From: Caldilineaceae bacterium
GTDB lineage: Bacteria; Chloroflexota; Anaerolineae; Caldilineales; Caldilineaceae
NCBI GenBank assembly: GCA_022827195.1
Contig: JAJDTL010000030.1
Coordinates: 1-64,000 of the forward strand
Length of the DNA stretch: 64,000 bases
Direction: 5' to 3'
The translations under genes were made by a program, and so were the position numbers. The notes under the pieces were generated by a model. The model saw nothing but the letters and a program-made list of their open reading frames with translations, did not search any database and had not been told where the DNA came from. Shown piece by piece: positions 19,938 through 30,088 of this stretch; positions within the stretch are counted from its first letter, which is position 1, and the number at the start of each line of letters is the position of its first letter.

Positions 19938-20963
19938 TCAAGCAATCTGGGCCGATTCTACGCCTGTCAATTCGAGTTCCTCGGTCCTGTGGCAACTGAC
20001 GAAATGTCCCGCTTCCGTCTCCTGTAGACTCGGCTCCTCGCTCACACAAAGGTCGATCCGGTACGGACAGCGGGGGTGAAAGGCGCAGCCAGGCGGGGGA
20101 TCGGCCGGGTCCGCTACTTCGCCGCTCAGAATGATCCGTTCCTTTGTCGCCTCCGGATCCGACCGCGGAACGGCAGAGAGCAGCGCCTCCGTATAGGGAT
20201 GCTTCGGCCGCCGGAACAAGACCTCCGTCTCCGCCAACTCCACGATCTTGCCTACGTACATGACCGCCACACGGTCGCTGATGTGCTCCACAACGCTCAA
20301 GTCGTGCGAGATAAACAGAAACGTGAGCTGGAACGCCTCCTGCAAGTCCTGCAAAAGGTTCAGAATCTGCGCCTGGATCGACACGTCCAGGGCCGACACC
20401 GGCTCATCCGCCACGATCAGGCTCGGGTTCAATGCCAGTGCCCTGGCCAAGCCAATCCGCTGCCTCTGCCCGCCGCTGAACGCGTGCGGATAACGCTTCA
20501 AATACTGCTGCTTAAGTCCGACCTGACCTAGGAGTTGCCGAACACGGTCCTCCAGTTCCTTCCCTTTTGCGATTTCATTGACGATGAGCGGTTCGCCAAC
20601 GACGTCAAGCACGCGCATGCGCGGGTTGAGCGAGGAAAAGGGGTCCTGAAAGATCATCTGCATCGCCCTGCGGATCCCCAGTGACTTGAGCTCCCTTTCG
20701 GAGAGGGCTGCCAAATCAACGACTTGGCCGTTATTCCGGAACAGAATCTCACCGCTGTCGGGCCGCAGTGCCCGCACGATCAGGTTGCCGATCGTCGTCT
20801 TCCCGCAGCCACTCTCGCCCACCAGGCTGAATGTCTCCCCCGCCTTTATTGAAAAGCTGACCCCGTCAACCGCCTTTACATGCCCAATCACGCGCTTGAA
20901 TACGCCCCGCGTGACCGGAAAGTGTTTCTTGACGTCGTGGACTTCCAACAAGTATTCGCTCAT
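19938..20963 (-). CDS. ABC transporter ATP-binding protein (OppF/DppF type)
   Basis: One of two ATPase subunits of the importer, 341 residues. Walker A is [12 protein letters not shown], the signature is [15 protein letters not shown] and Walker B is [12 protein letters not shown]. The C-terminal oligopeptide-type extension contains the Cys-rich [15 protein letters not shown], which in relatives binds an iron-sulfur cluster. The start at 20963 (MSEYLLEV) is preferred because it lies 16 nt beyond the stop of the OppD-type gene, whereas the open frame to 21047 would overlap that gene. It energises uptake together with the preceding ATPase. Confidence 0.9.
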   Translation of the reverse strand: MSEYLLEVHDVKKHFPVTRGVFKRVIGHVKAVDGVSFSIKAGETFSLVGESGCGKTTIGNLIVRALRPDSGEILFRNNGQVVDLAALSERELKSLGIRRAMQMIFQDPFSSLNPRMRVLDVVGEPLIVNEIAKGKELEDRVRQLLGQVGLKQQYLKRYPHAFSGGQRQRIGLARALALNPSLIVADEPVSALDVSIQAQILNLLQDLQEAFQLTFLFISHDLSVVEHISDRVAVMYVGKIVELAETEVLFRRPKHPYTEALLSAVPRSDPEATKERIILSGEVADPADPPPGCAFHPRCPYRIDLCVSEEPSLQETEAGHFVSCHRTEELELTGVESAQIA

Positions 20964-20979
20964 CTGGCCCGGCGCCGCC

Positions 20980-21999
20980 TTAGGCAGTCTCAATCCTTTC
21001 TTCGTGATAGAGAAAACAGGCCACCTGATGCTCCGGCTCGATATCAATTAGGGCCGGCGGTGCTCCTTCATCGCACAAGCCCTTGATCGCCTCAGGGCAG
21101 CGTGGATGGTAGGGGCAGCCCTGCAAACTGGCAAACGGATCTGGTACAACGCCCTTGATCGAATCGAGCCGCACCTTTTTGACGTCTCCCAGCTTAGGCA
21201 GCGAGCGTTGCAGCCCTACCGTATATGGGTGCTTTGGTTCGTGGAATATGGTCCTGACCGAAGCCTGCTCGACGACGCGACCCCAATACATCACCACAAC
21301 CGTATCGGCCATCTCCGCCACAACGCTCAGATCATGCGTGATGATCATGATCGCCATACCCAGCTGCTCCTGCGAGCGGTTCATGAGGTCCAGAATCTGG
21401 GCCTGGATCGTCACGTCCAGCGCAGTTGTAGGCTCGTCAGCGATAAGAAGATTGGGGTTGCAGGAGAGCGCCATCGCGATCATGGCGCGCTGCAGCATAC
21501 CGCCGCTCAGTCGGAATGGGTACTCGTCGACACGACGCAGCGGGTCCGGAATGCCGACACTGCTTAGCATTTCGACCGCAATCTCCCTCGCTTCCGCCTG
21601 GCTCACCTCCTGGTGCAGCTGAATAGCCTCCATGATCTGCTGCCCAACTGTGTGCACCATGCTGAATGAGCTCATTGGTTCCTGGAATATCATGGCAATC
21701 TCGGAACCGCGAATCGCCCGGATCTCGCTCCCGTCCTGGTCCAGCTTCACCAGATCAGTCCTTGTTTTGTCCTCCTGCCGCTGCCAAAGGATTTCGCCTC
21801 CTACCACTTTGCCCGGCGTCGGTTCAATCCGCAGAATCGACTGCGCCGTAATGCTCTTGCCGCAACCGCTCTCTCCCACAACGCCCAGAGTCTGCCCGGG
21901 GGCTAGGTCAATACTGACACCGTCAACCGCCCTGACGATTCCCTCGTCGGTGAAGAAATAGGTCTTTAGGTCTTTGACTTCGAGCAGCGAACCTGACAA
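20980..21999 (-). CDS. ABC transporter ATP-binding protein (OppD/DppD type)
   Basis: The second ATPase subunit of the importer, 339 residues. Walker [14 protein letters not shown], signature [15 protein letters not shown], Walker [13 protein letters not shown] and the C-terminal [16 protein letters not shown] extension are all intact. The start codon appears to be TTG, 7 nt after a GTAGG site; no ATG or GTG alternative precedes the conserved [11 protein letters not shown] start of the domain. It sits 21 nt after the permease gene. Confidence 0.9.
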   Translation of the reverse strand: MSGSLLEVKDLKTYFFTDEGIVRAVDGVSIDLAPGQTLGVVGESGCGKSITAQSILRIEPTPGKVVGGEILWQRQEDKTRTDLVKLDQDGSEIRAIRGSEIAMIFQEPMSSFSMVHTVGQQIMEAIQLHQEVSQAEAREIAVEMLSSVGIPDPLRRVDEYPFRLSGGMLQRAMIAMALSCNPNLLIADEPTTALDVTIQAQILDLMNRSQEQLGMAIMIITHDLSVVAEMADTVVVMYWGRVVEQASVRTIFHEPKHPYTVGLQRSLPKLGDVKKVRLDSIKGVVPDPFASLQGCPYHPRCPEAIKGLCDEGAPPALIDIEPEHQVACFLYHEERIETA

Positions 22000-22020
22000 A
22001 GTGACCCTACCCGACGCCTG

Positions 22021-23181
22021 CTAGTGGTAGGGGTCGGCCGCATCGCGCAAGCCGTCCCCCACGAAGTTGAAAGCGAGCACGGCAACGACAACCATCACTG
22101 CGGGCAGCAGCAGCCACGGCAATCGAACGATCGCCTGTACCTGCTGCGCATCCTTCAGCAACACCCCCCAACTGATCGCCGGCGAACGCAAACCGACGCC
22201 CAAAAAACTGAGCGTCGTCTCGCCGATAATCATGCCCGGCACGCTCAGTGTCGCTACCGCGATGATATGGCTCATGAAGGAAGGAACGAGGTGTCTGCGG
22301 ATGATCCAAGGTGTGTTGGCTCCCGAAAGGCGCGCGGCCTTGACAAAGGCCTCTTCGCGCACGGCCAAAAACTTACCCCGCACCACCCGCGCCATTCCAG
22401 TCCAACCCAGAATCGACAGAATCAGCGTAATGAAGAAGTAGACCCGAATTACCGACCAGTTCGCCGGCAATGCCGCGCTCAGCGCCATCCAAAGCGGCAG
22501 GCTGGGAAACGCACGCAATATCTCAATCAGACGCTGAACAACCGTGTCGGTTAACCCGCCGAAATAGCCTGATATGCCGCCAAAAATAATCCCCAGAAGG
22601 AAACTCAGGGCAACGCCCAGCAGGCCGATCGTTAAAGAGAGACGCGTGCCATAGATCAGACGAGACAGAAGATCGCGACCATGATTGTCGGTGCCTAGCA
22701 GGAAGAGGGGCGCGCCGGGGTCTGAGCCAAAGAGGTGGATGTCCGACCGTATGAAGTTCCACATCTCGTATGGGGCGCCCCGAACGAACATCCGTAAGGG
22801 ATAGATCTGTTCAACGATCGGTTCATATGTGCGCTTGAACTTGGCATCCAAGTGCTGCTCAGTTCCGTAGAGGAATGGCCGGAGGTGGAACTTGCCTTGA
22901 CTGTCGATAAATCGGAGCGGTTGCGGCGGCGCCTGGGCGAATTCTACGTAACGCTCGTGCGGAGAATGCGGGGCAATGAACTCGGAGAACAGTACAAGCG
23001 CATAGAGCAAGATGAGAACTGCCGCCGAAAACACGGCCAGCCTGTGCTTGCGAAACTTGCGCCATGTCAGCACAAGTGGAGGCGCCAGGTGATAAGCCTC
23101 CTCGACCTCGTCATCCAAATCTTCAAGTAGCTGACTTGCCAGCTCCTCAGCCTCGGACGCGTCCGGTTTCGCTGTTTCCAT
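22021..23181 (-). CDS. ABC transporter permease (OppC/DppC type)
   Basis: An inner-membrane permease of 386 residues. A 45-residue acidic cytoplasmic N-terminus precedes the first membrane segment. A long extracytoplasmic loop of about 120 residues follows (from about 80), then the core with five more segments. The EAA-type loop reads REEAFVKAARLSGANTPWIIRRH and the C-terminus ends FVGDGLRDAADPY, typical of OppC/DppC. The start at 23181 (METAK) is chosen over a TTG six codons upstream. The loop is longer than in the E. coli protein, as is common in Chloroflexota importers. Confidence 0.88.
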   Translation of the reverse strand: METAKPDASEAEELASQLLEDLDDEVEEAYHLAPPLVLTWRKFRKHRLAVFSAAVLILLYALVLFSEFIAPHSPHERYVEFAQAPPQPLRFIDSQGKFHLRPFLYGTEQHLDAKFKRTYEPIVEQIYPLRMFVRGAPYEMWNFIRSDIHLFGSDPGAPLFLLGTDNHGRDLLSRLIYGTRLSLTIGLLGVALSFLLGIIFGGISGYFGGLTDTVVQRLIEILRAFPSLPLWMALSAALPANWSVIRVYFFITLILSILGWTGMARVVRGKFLAVREEAFVKAARLSGANTPWIIRRHLVPSFMSHIIAVATLSVPGMIIGETTLSFLGVGLRSPAISWGVLLKDAQQVQAIVRLPWLLLPAVMVVVAVLAFNFVGDGLRDAADPYH

Positions 23182-23253
23182 CGCCCCGTGTCGCTCCAAT
23201 CCGTGATCTTGGGTATCCGCCGGCTTCAGTTTCTAAGACCTACTCTCGCGAAA

Positions 23254-24243
23254 TCAAGTAGCTCCTTCATATCTGATTCTGGGATCGATAATCGCCAAGA
23301 GAATGTCAGAGAGCAATGTGCCGATGACTGTCAGACTGGCCGCCAGCATAACGAACGAACCGGCCAGATACATATCCTCTTCAAGCAGCGCCTGTAGGAA
23401 AAGAGGCCCCGCGGTAGGCAGCGACAACACCACCGACACGATGGTTTCACCCGCGATCAGCGACGGCAGCACCCAGCCGACAGTCGAGATGAACGGGTTG
23501 AGAGCCAGGCGCACGGGGTAGCGCAGAACGAGCTTCCAGTACTGCAGTCCCTTTGCTCGGGCGGTCATCACGTATGGCTTCTGCAGCTCGTCCAGCAGAT
23601 TGGCGCGCATGACGCGAATCGTGCCTGCCGTCCCCGCGGTGCCAATGATGATTATGGGAATGGCCAGATGCTCCAACAGATCGACGAACTTGCCGAAGCT
23701 CCACGGTGCGCCTTCATATTCCTTCGAAAACAGGCCGCCTATGCCGGTGTCCAGATACTTGTGGGCAAGGTACATCAGGATGAGCGCCAGCAAGAAATTC
23801 GGAACAGCCAATCCGAGGAATCCGGTGAAGGTAAAGAAATAGTCGCCGAAAGAGTACTGCCTGACAGCCGAGTAGATCCCTATCGGGAACGCAACCACCC
23901 ACGTAAACATGAGCGACAGGAACGAAATCATCATCGAAAGGAGAAGCCGCGCGCCGATCAGGTCGCGGACCGGCTGATGCCAGGCCAGCGAATAGCCCAT
24001 GTCGCCCGTCACAAAGCGGGTCATCCACTTCCAATAGCGCACATACCAGGGCTGGTTGAGACCGTACTGCTGGCGCAAGTTCTCGATCACGTGGTCCGGA
24101 ACGTCGCCTGTTTCTGTCAGTTGAATGATGTAGGTCGTTACGTAATCGCCAGGGGGCAATTCGATGATAATGTAGGAGATCACCGAGATTACCGCGAGCG
24201 TCGGAATCATCAGCAGGAGACGTTTGACAATGAACAAGAGCAT
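23254..24243 (-). CDS. ABC transporter permease (OppB/DppB type)
   Basis: The first gene of the importer operon, 329 residues with six predicted membrane segments. The N-terminal anchor MLLFIVKRLLLMIPTL, the PPGDYV motif, the EAA loop (RANLLDELQKPYVMTARAKG) and the C-terminal DILLAIIDPRIRYE are typical of DppB. The ribosome site is weak (GGTTAG). The downstream order is the DppC-type permease, two ATPases and the binding protein. The operon is followed by the 913-residue gene. Confidence 0.88.
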   Translation of the reverse strand: MLLFIVKRLLLMIPTLAVISVISYIIIELPPGDYVTTYIIQLTETGDVPDHVIENLRQQYGLNQPWYVRYWKWMTRFVTGDMGYSLAWHQPVRDLIGARLLLSMMISFLSLMFTWVVAFPIGIYSAVRQYSFGDYFFTFTGFLGLAVPNFLLALILMYLAHKYLDTGIGGLFSKEYEGAPWSFGKFVDLLEHLAIPIIIIGTAGTAGTIRVMRANLLDELQKPYVMTARAKGLQYWKLVLRYPVRLALNPFISTVGWVLPSLIAGETIVSVVLSLPTAGPLFLQALLEEDMYLAGSFVMLAASLTVIGTLLSDILLAIIDPRIRYEGAT

Positions 24244-24955
24244 GGATTCTAACCCGCTGGTCTGTCAAAACACTCTCATCTGCCGCATCGCAACCGCTTG
24301 CGGCTTTCCCTTTTGCGCGGGGACATGACAGGTCGACATGCTGACGACTCGAGGATGTTGCCATTGCCGGCTCGCCGACACGGTGGGCGATGGCAATTTA
24401 CCGGTTGCCACGCATGCGGGCATTTACTTTATAGCAGGTTTGCCCCAATTCGCAAAGCCCTTTTTTGGGTTCCCAGCGCCGCTCGCTGCTTTGTCACCAC
24501 TCGCCCTGCCGCCTGCGCTTCTTGTGCAGTGACAACGATTCGGGCTTGCGCGACGAGGTGCAGGACATAACAAGGGCCCCGCCTGAGGCCCTCAAACTCC
24601 TGCAAATCCAATGCAATTCCGCTATTGAGAGCGACCGCGGATCGACCGTCAGGCCCAGGCGGGTACGACCGGACGGGACCACAAGGGAGAGATGAGGGGA
24701 GCGCGCGATCCTGCCCAGCAGATTGCCTCTGCACAAGAGTGTACGGCAGGAAACAGGAGGAATGAATCAGGGACAACTGAGCGCCGGCGGGGTTGGGTCG
24801 AGGCCTTCTGACCCGTCTCTGGTCGACCGCTGCACCGGCGGCAATCCCCTTTCCCACCAGCCTTCAGTCCAACTCAGAAACCAGCCGACTCGCGCCGGAG
24901 AAATCTTGCGATTCAGCCATTCCGGTAGGGGGTCTGCCTCAGGTAGGGCACCTGA
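24244..24955. other. Intergenic region between two transport operons
   Basis: No convincing gene. It separates the end of the dehydratase operon (stop at 24956) from the start of the importer operon (24243). A candidate promoter on the minus strand is listed separately. A modest AGGGCC/GGCCCT hairpin near 24573-24592 lacks a T tract. Confidence 0.55.
24428..24455 (-). promoter_or_regulatory. Candidate promoter for the complete ABC importer operon
   Basis: On the minus strand TTGCGA (24455-24450), a 16-nt spacer and TATAAA (24433-24428), preceded by TGC, lie about 185 nt upstream of the DppB-type start codon. Consensus match only. Confidence 0.4.
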
Positions 24956-26113
24956 TCAGTTCGTGCGTTCGGCCATCTCTGAGTCCATCGGCAAAATCCG
25001 GCGCGGACGTGGACTGTAGGGACGGCTCTCAAGCGCCTGCTCATCCAATTCGATGCCCAGCCCGGGCGTGTCCGGCAGGGTGATGAATCCGTCCTCGACG
25101 ATGAATGGCTGGTGCGCGATCTCCCGGCCTACCTTTTCGAAATTGACGAAGTACTCGGTGATCAGGAAGTTGGGCATGCCGGCCGAAGCGTGCAGCGTCG
25201 CAGCCAGGCCGACCGTTGTGCTGTTGTAGTTGTGGGGCGCAACGGCCACGTGGTAGGCCTCCGCCATTGCCCCAATCTCCCGAATTTCGAGGATGCCACC
25301 GCAGTTACAGACATCAGGATTGAGGATGTCTGCTGCGCGCCTTTCAAAGACCTCGCGAAACTCGTTCTTTGTGTAGAGCTCCTCTCCTGTTACGACAGGC
25401 AGGGCAATCGCCTGGCGCACTTCAGCGAGCGAGGAGAGATCGCGTGCCGAAACAGGCTCCTCAAACCAGAACGGCGCGTAGGGCTCCATCGCCTGGGCGA
25501 CGCGGATGGCGTGCATCGGGGCCAGTCGCCTGTGCACCTCAACCAGAATATCGACGCCGGATCCGACCGCCTCTCGCACGGCGCGCACGCGTTCGACCGC
25601 CTCCTCCGCTTCGCGCCTGTCGATGAATGCCCGCCAAGGACCCGGGAAAGGATCGAACTTCAGTGCGTTGAAACCTAGCCCGACAACCGCCTTCGCCCGC
25701 CTGGCCAGCTCCTCCGGCGCGTTGGCGCCCCCCCAGCCGTTGGCATAGACGCGCAGCCGCCGCCTTGTGCGCCCCCCGAGCAGATTGAAAACAGGCTGTC
25801 CGCTGGCTTTGCCAACAATGTCCCAGAGCGCCTGCTCCAGGCCGCTGACAGCACAGAAGAACTCCAGGCTGCCCCGCTTGCCCGCAAAGTCGGAGTAGGC
25901 GGAAAAGGTGAACTGTTTGATGTCGAAAGGTGAACGTCCGATCAGGTAACGGCCCAGCTCCTGGGTCTGCCGCTCGATAACGAGGTCCCGGTCCAACTGC
26001 GTGTATGCCTCGCCCCAACCGTGTATTCCTTCGTCCGTCTCGACCTTTACGAAGAGCCAGTGCTTCGACGCGCCGGGATCGACCAGGAATGTCTTGACAG
26101 CCTCGATTCTCAT
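24956..26113 (-). CDS. Mandelate racemase/muconate lactonizing enzyme family dehydratase
   Basis: An enolase-superfamily enzyme of 385 residues. The N-terminal capping domain precedes a beta-barrel with visible active-site residues: K152 in LKFDPFPG, E192 and H194 in LVEVHRRL, E218/E219 in FEEP, E244/E245 in GEELYT, and H294 in APHNYNST. The metal-ligand/His pair EVH parallels the D.H arrangement of sugar-acid dehydratases such as galactonate dehydratase, so acid-sugar dehydration is the likeliest reaction. The start at 26113 follows a GGGAGG site. It is the last gene of a run with PhyH, Gfo, sialidase-like and transporter genes. Confidence 0.85.
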   Translation of the reverse strand: MRIEAVKTFLVDPGASKHWLFVKVETDEGIHGWGEAYTQLDRDLVIERQTQELGRYLIGRSPFDIKQFTFSAYSDFAGKRGSLEFFCAVSGLEQALWDIVGKASGQPVFNLLGGRTRRRLRVYANGWGGANAPEELARRAKAVVGLGFNALKFDPFPGPWRAFIDRREAEEAVERVRAVREAVGSGVDILVEVHRRLAPMHAIRVAQAMEPYAPFWFEEPVSARDLSSLAEVRQAIALPVVTGEELYTKNEFREVFERRAADILNPDVCNCGGILEIREIGAMAEAYHVAVAPHNYNSTTVGLAATLHASAGMPNFLITEYFVNFEKVGREIAHQPFIVEDGFITLPDTPGLGIELDEQALESRPYSPRPRRILPMDSEMAERTN

Positions 26114-26271
26114 CACTCCCTCCCATTCTCTACACGTCGATTCTGCGCGAGTCCGAATCCTTCAGAAGTACGGAGGCCTTCAGCCAGGACACACGCCGGG
26201 CCCGCGCGCCCACGTGACCCCGGCGGCAGAGGCTCTGACCAAGCAGCGGCTCTTCCCGGCTGTCATGCTCC

Positions 26272-27126
26272 CTATAGGCTGCGATTGTCGATCGAATAGG
26301 CGTCGTTCTGGCCGCCGATCTGCCACACGCCGCGGAAGAGCGACCTCCGCTTTGGCGGCATCGCTTCGACTATCGCGTGGTCCAGGTTCATGCGATGCCA
26401 CTGGGCCCAGAGAGAGTTGTAGCAGTTGAACACCGCGCAACGGGGATTGTCAGGATTCGTCCAATCGTTTGCCGCATGGAGCAGGCTCTCGGTAAAGACG
26501 ACCGCCGACCCTGGCGGACAACTGTAGTCCTCCATCATCTCGCGGATATTGTTTTCCCACATTGATTCGCTGATGTTGGGTCTGTACGGGTCCGGTCCAC
26601 CGTAGTTGAAATGGGCCTTGTGTGACCCGCTCAGAAAAGATGTGCCCCCGTGGCCCGCTTTCACCTCCTCCAATTCCCACACAACGCGTGTCAGTCCGGC
26701 AAAGATTTTTCTGCCAGCCACCTGATAGCGCATTGCGTTCGCCTGCTGAGGAGGACGCACGACATGGGGCAACCCGCCGTCGCTCCGCTCCCGTTTGCTC
26801 CAACCCGGAGACCTGACAGTGATAAACGAGCTTTCGCAGCGAAAGGCGTAGTAGTCCTCCGACAGGAATCGCTCCTCCGCAAGGATTTCACTCAAGATGC
26901 CGACGATGGCCGGATGGTCCAGCAGTGTCTGGAGCGCTCCCTGATAGGAGCTGTCTGGATTGATGACCATGTGTTGACTCGGGTCCACCGCCGCAAAGGC
27001 CTCCGCTTTCATAGCAGCTATCTCGTCATCTGAAAGCACGCCCGGCAGCAAGATCCATCCTCGCAGGTCAAAGAAAAATTTCTGCTCCTCCGACATGGGG
27101 ATAGGAGCGTCATTTCCGCTTTTCAT
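26272..27126 (-). CDS. PhyH-like protein lacking the HxD aspartate
   Basis: A PhyH family fold of 284 residues, recognised by GHGGTSFLSGSHKAHFNY and the distal His217 (TESLLHAAND). The expected H-x-D iron motif reads H121-V-V (GLPHVVRPPQQ) with no acidic residue, unlike the three other PhyH proteins in this window. It may use a different facial ligand, bind metal weakly or be non-catalytic. The ribosome site GGAGAG precedes the ATG. It lies between a Gfo oxidoreductase and the enolase-superfamily dehydratase on the same strand. Confidence 0.8.
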   Translation of the reverse strand: MKSGNDAPIPMSEEQKFFFDLRGWILLPGVLSDDEIAAMKAEAFAAVDPSQHMVINPDSSYQGALQTLLDHPAIVGILSEILAEERFLSEDYYAFRCESSFITVRSPGWSKRERSDGGLPHVVRPPQQANAMRYQVAGRKIFAGLTRVVWELEEVKAGHGGTSFLSGSHKAHFNYGGPDPYRPNISESMWENNIREMMEDYSCPPGSAVVFTESLLHAANDWTNPDNPRCAVFNCYNSLWAQWHRMNLDHAIVEAMPPKRRSLFRGVWQIGGQNDAYSIDNRSL

Positions 27127-27333
27127 ACGTGCTCTCCATGCCTGATCGAATGAATCGGGGAGCCCATATTGGGCCCGCCCGGTGAGTCACCCCTCGTATT
27201 GGCCTTTCGTCCCAAACCTTTTGCAACCGAGAAGACGAAGCACAGGACGACATTCCACTGCCCCAAAATATTTGACGATGGGGTTGATGAAGGTTGCCGA
27301 ATCTGCCACTGAAGGGCAACCGTAACTCTACCT

Positions 27334-28497
27334 CTACACCTCGTGCCACGACATCGCTTCACCTCGCACCAGCGTGGCGCGTCGCTCGTAGCTGCCCGGC
27401 CACTCCACCGGCAACTCTCCGCTCTCGACCATCAATCTGAGGGGATTGACCTTTGTCTTAAGCGGCAGGTAAATGCGCTGCCGCCTGCGCGCCGATTCAA
27501 AGAGCGCCATCATCGCCTCCTGCACCGCCCTGCCGCGGTCCCCTCCGCTGATCGGCTGCTCGATGCGGCCCTCGACCCAGTCGACTGCCTCCTGGCACTG
27601 GCCAGACCAGCAGTCATGCCACGGCTCGTTTACTTCTGTCCAACCAGCACTCGTGTCGCTAAAGTAGCGCAGCGTTCCGATTTCATAGTTGTAGCGCGCC
27701 GAAAGCCCTTCCGGCATGTGCATCGGACCGTCCGACGGGATCTCCTCCTCCGGCCGGTAGGAAGTAGACAGCTCCATGATGCCGCGTTCACCGATCACGC
27801 GGCATCCCTGGGCCAGCCCCTCTACCAGTTCGCCCATAATCAGGATCGTCGCGCCGTTGTCACAGGCGGCCAGTCCCAGGCAGGCGTCCTCAGCCGGCAA
27901 ACCGCGTTCCAGCTGATCGGTAGTACGCTCGACCGTACCCATCACCCAACTGATCCTCGTCTCGTCCATCAAGAATAGGGCGAGCCGAATATTGTGGGAG
28001 TTCGTATTGAGCAGATTTCCCCCCGATTCAAGCTGGACCTGCAAGACGCGGCCTATGACGCCACTGCGGATCAACTCCCTTGCCTTTAGCCAGTTCGCAT
28101 GGTGCGGCCGCTGGTAGGCGATAGCGAGCTTGACGCCGTTTCGTTGGCAGGCGGCCAGCATGGCGTCAGCTTCACCAAGGTCAACCGCCATTGGCTTTTG
28201 GCAGATGATCGCCTTCGGTTTGCGGGCCGCGGCCGCGATGACCATTTCGGCGTGCTGCTGGTGCCAGGAGCAGACGTCAACAAAGTCGAGCTTCTCCTTG
28301 TCAAGCATCTCGCGGTAGTCGGCGTAGCGATGTTCTTCGCTAATCCCGAAGAACTCGCCATACTCCCGCAGCGCATCCGGGTTCGTGTCGGCAATGGCCG
28401 CGATTTCAGTAGGGCGTCCTGTCACGCCCAGCCAGGCACGCGCATGTACGCGGGCTATGATCCCGCACGCGATGATCCCTGTGCGATACTTTGACAT
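27334..28497 (-). CDS. Gfo/Idh/MocA family oxidoreductase
   Basis: A predicted NAD(P)-dependent dehydrogenase of 387 residues. The dinucleotide loop is divergent (GIIACGIIARVHA in place of GxGxxG/A). The catalytic-lysine motif is present as ICQKPMAVD, and the C-terminal substrate domain is normal in length. It lies between the sialidase-like gene and the PhyH-like gene, in the operon of the second transporter, so it probably oxidises an imported sugar or its derivative. The substrate is not predictable. Confidence 0.85.
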   Translation of the reverse strand: MSKYRTGIIACGIIARVHARAWLGVTGRPTEIAAIADTNPDALREYGEFFGISEEHRYADYREMLDKEKLDFVDVCSWHQQHAEMVIAAAARKPKAIICQKPMAVDLGEADAMLAACQRNGVKLAIAYQRPHHANWLKARELIRSGVIGRVLQVQLESGGNLLNTNSHNIRLALFLMDETRISWVMGTVERTTDQLERGLPAEDACLGLAACDNGATILIMGELVEGLAQGCRVIGERGIMELSTSYRPEEEIPSDGPMHMPEGLSARYNYEIGTLRYFSDTSAGWTEVNEPWHDCWSGQCQEAVDWVEGRIEQPISGGDRGRAVQEAMMALFESARRRQRIYLPLKTKVNPLRLMVESGELPVEWPGSYERRATLVRGEAMSWHEV

Positions 28498-28776
28498 TAG
28501 ATGTTTCCAGACAGACTCCCAGACTCCTAACCAAGAACGTCAGCGAGGGTATGAATAGCAACCTCTGAATGCCGGTGCGGCCCGCCTCACGCCTTCAATG
28601 CCAGACCAAAAGACCCGCAACGAAGCTCCTATGCCTCCGCCTTGTCAGCGCCAGCAAAAAGCAGGGAATCGGAGAGTTCGAGACTCTCAGTCTATTGTCG
28701 AAGGAGACGGCGCCGGTGACTGCGGAGACCGGCTCAAAGCGACCTGCAGTAGCTTGCCTTTGTAGCGAGTTCGGCA

Positions 28777-30057
28777 TCACCCAATCGGTACCTCTAGGTC
28801 AGCCAGCCATTCCGCTGTGATCCGTTTCCCCAGCAGGAAGAATTTGCGTTCAGGGTGCCAGAGCACATCGTTGCCGCCACGGTTGGTCATGCTGGGGTAG
28901 ACACCGATGTCGATCCGCTTGCGTGGGCCGATGCGCTCACCGTGGTTGTCCATCAGCAGTTTCGAGCGGCTAAACCAAAGCGGCTGCTGCGCGTCAGGTC
29001 GGAATTCGCCCAGTGCGATAAAGGCGGGCCGCCGGTGGACATCTGAATCTTCCGGCGAACTCCCCTCGAAGCGGCCATCGTTGTTGTGATGTAAGAGCAC
29101 GTAACGCCCGTCGGTCAATTGATACATGGGGCAGCAGCACAGGGGCTCAAGAATCGGGTCTCCAAAGTCTTGTCTCAGCAGAGGGGCCGCATGGCTCCAA
29201 GTCGCACCGTCGTCATCCGACGTGCTATACCAGATATAGCCGCTCATTGTGCGCATCACGCAGAACAGACGCTCGTCCGGCAGCCGTACGAGGCTCGGCT
29301 CCTGCGCGATGCTCAGCATCGGGTTAAGGTAGTGGCCCACCCGCAGCGCCCTTGGTCCCCAGGCGGAGTAACTGATCTCGACACCTTCCGGCCGCGGGTC
29401 ATCGTCGATGTTTTCGAAGCGCATGAACTCTGTGACCGCCTCTCGGCTCGTCCACGAACTGTTCATCGGCGGCGTTCGCACAGCCCGGCTGACCCAGCGC
29501 GTGAAGCCGGTGAACCACCGGCCCCTGAGATCTCGGATCGGCTTCTGCCAAACTATCCAATTCGACGGCACGGAATCGTCCGGATTGTCATACTGGCTGC
29601 GCTCCATCGGGATCGTGGCCGGTTCCGACCAGCTCGCGCCGGCATCGTCGCTGTACACGCAATCCATCGTGCCGGTGTGACAGGAAAACGGGTTCTCGCT
29701 GACATCGTCCATCCCATGATGCTGGCTGTAGATGACATAGATCCGCCCGGATCGGGACGTGATCGGGAATCCCCAGCTGGCCGGCGCGCCGTCTCCCGGT
29801 CGCGTCGGTCCGACCAGGCGGCGCGGCGCGGCCCAGGTTTTGCCTTCGTCCTCCGAGCGCGAGAAGACGATGCGATGATCGCTGGCGCCTTCGAAACTGC
29901 TCTGCGTCCAGACCGTCATCAGCGATCCGTCAGGGCCGTCGAACACCAGGAAGTGTTCGTTTCCCGTATCGAAAGTGGAGCCGTCCATACTGCCCGGCTT
30001 GTAGACAACATAGTCAGGCTCGCTGCGGAGAAGCTCGCGCTCAATGTCAGTGCTCAT
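28777..30057 (-). CDS. Sialidase-like (BNR/Asp-box) protein
   Basis: A beta-propeller protein of 426 residues with at least three Asp-box motifs: SRSEDEGKTW, YSDDAGASW and STSDDDGATW. Early residues include HFLVFDGPDGSLMTVW. The family includes exo-alpha-sialidases and other glycosidases acting on acidic sugars. No signal peptide is visible, so the protein is probably cytoplasmic and acts on imported material. The start at 30057 (MSTDIE) is chosen for the GGAG site 8 nt upstream. It lies 31 nt after the permease gene of the second ABC system. Actual glycosidase activity is unproven. Confidence 0.8.
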   Translation of the reverse strand: MSTDIERELLRSEPDYVVYKPGSMDGSTFDTGNEHFLVFDGPDGSLMTVWTQSSFEGASDHRIVFSRSEDEGKTWAAPRRLVGPTRPGDGAPASWGFPITSRSGRIYVIYSQHHGMDDVSENPFSCHTGTMDCVYSDDAGASWSEPATIPMERSQYDNPDDSVPSNWIVWQKPIRDLRGRWFTGFTRWVSRAVRTPPMNSSWTSREAVTEFMRFENIDDDPRPEGVEISYSAWGPRALRVGHYLNPMLSIAQEPSLVRLPDERLFCVMRTMSGYIWYSTSDDDGATWSHAAPLLRQDFGDPILEPLCCCPMYQLTDGRYVLLHHNNDGRFEGSSPEDSDVHRRPAFIALGEFRPDAQQPLWFSRSKLLMDNHGERIGPRKRIDIGVYPSMTNRGGNDVLWHPERKFFLLGKRITAEWLADLEVPIG

Positions 30058-30088
30058 CCTTTTCTCCAGTTCAGGCATCTTTGAAGTA

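Noticed and set aside
24573-24592. AGGGCC/GGCCCT hairpin as a terminator
   Set aside because: Stem is only 6 bp with an 8-nt loop, there is no T tract on either strand, and it does not follow a stop codon closely.
24429-24857. A 142-codon minus-strand frame between the two transport operons
   Set aside because: No domain-like pattern, no ribosome site, and it covers the candidate promoter of the importer operon.
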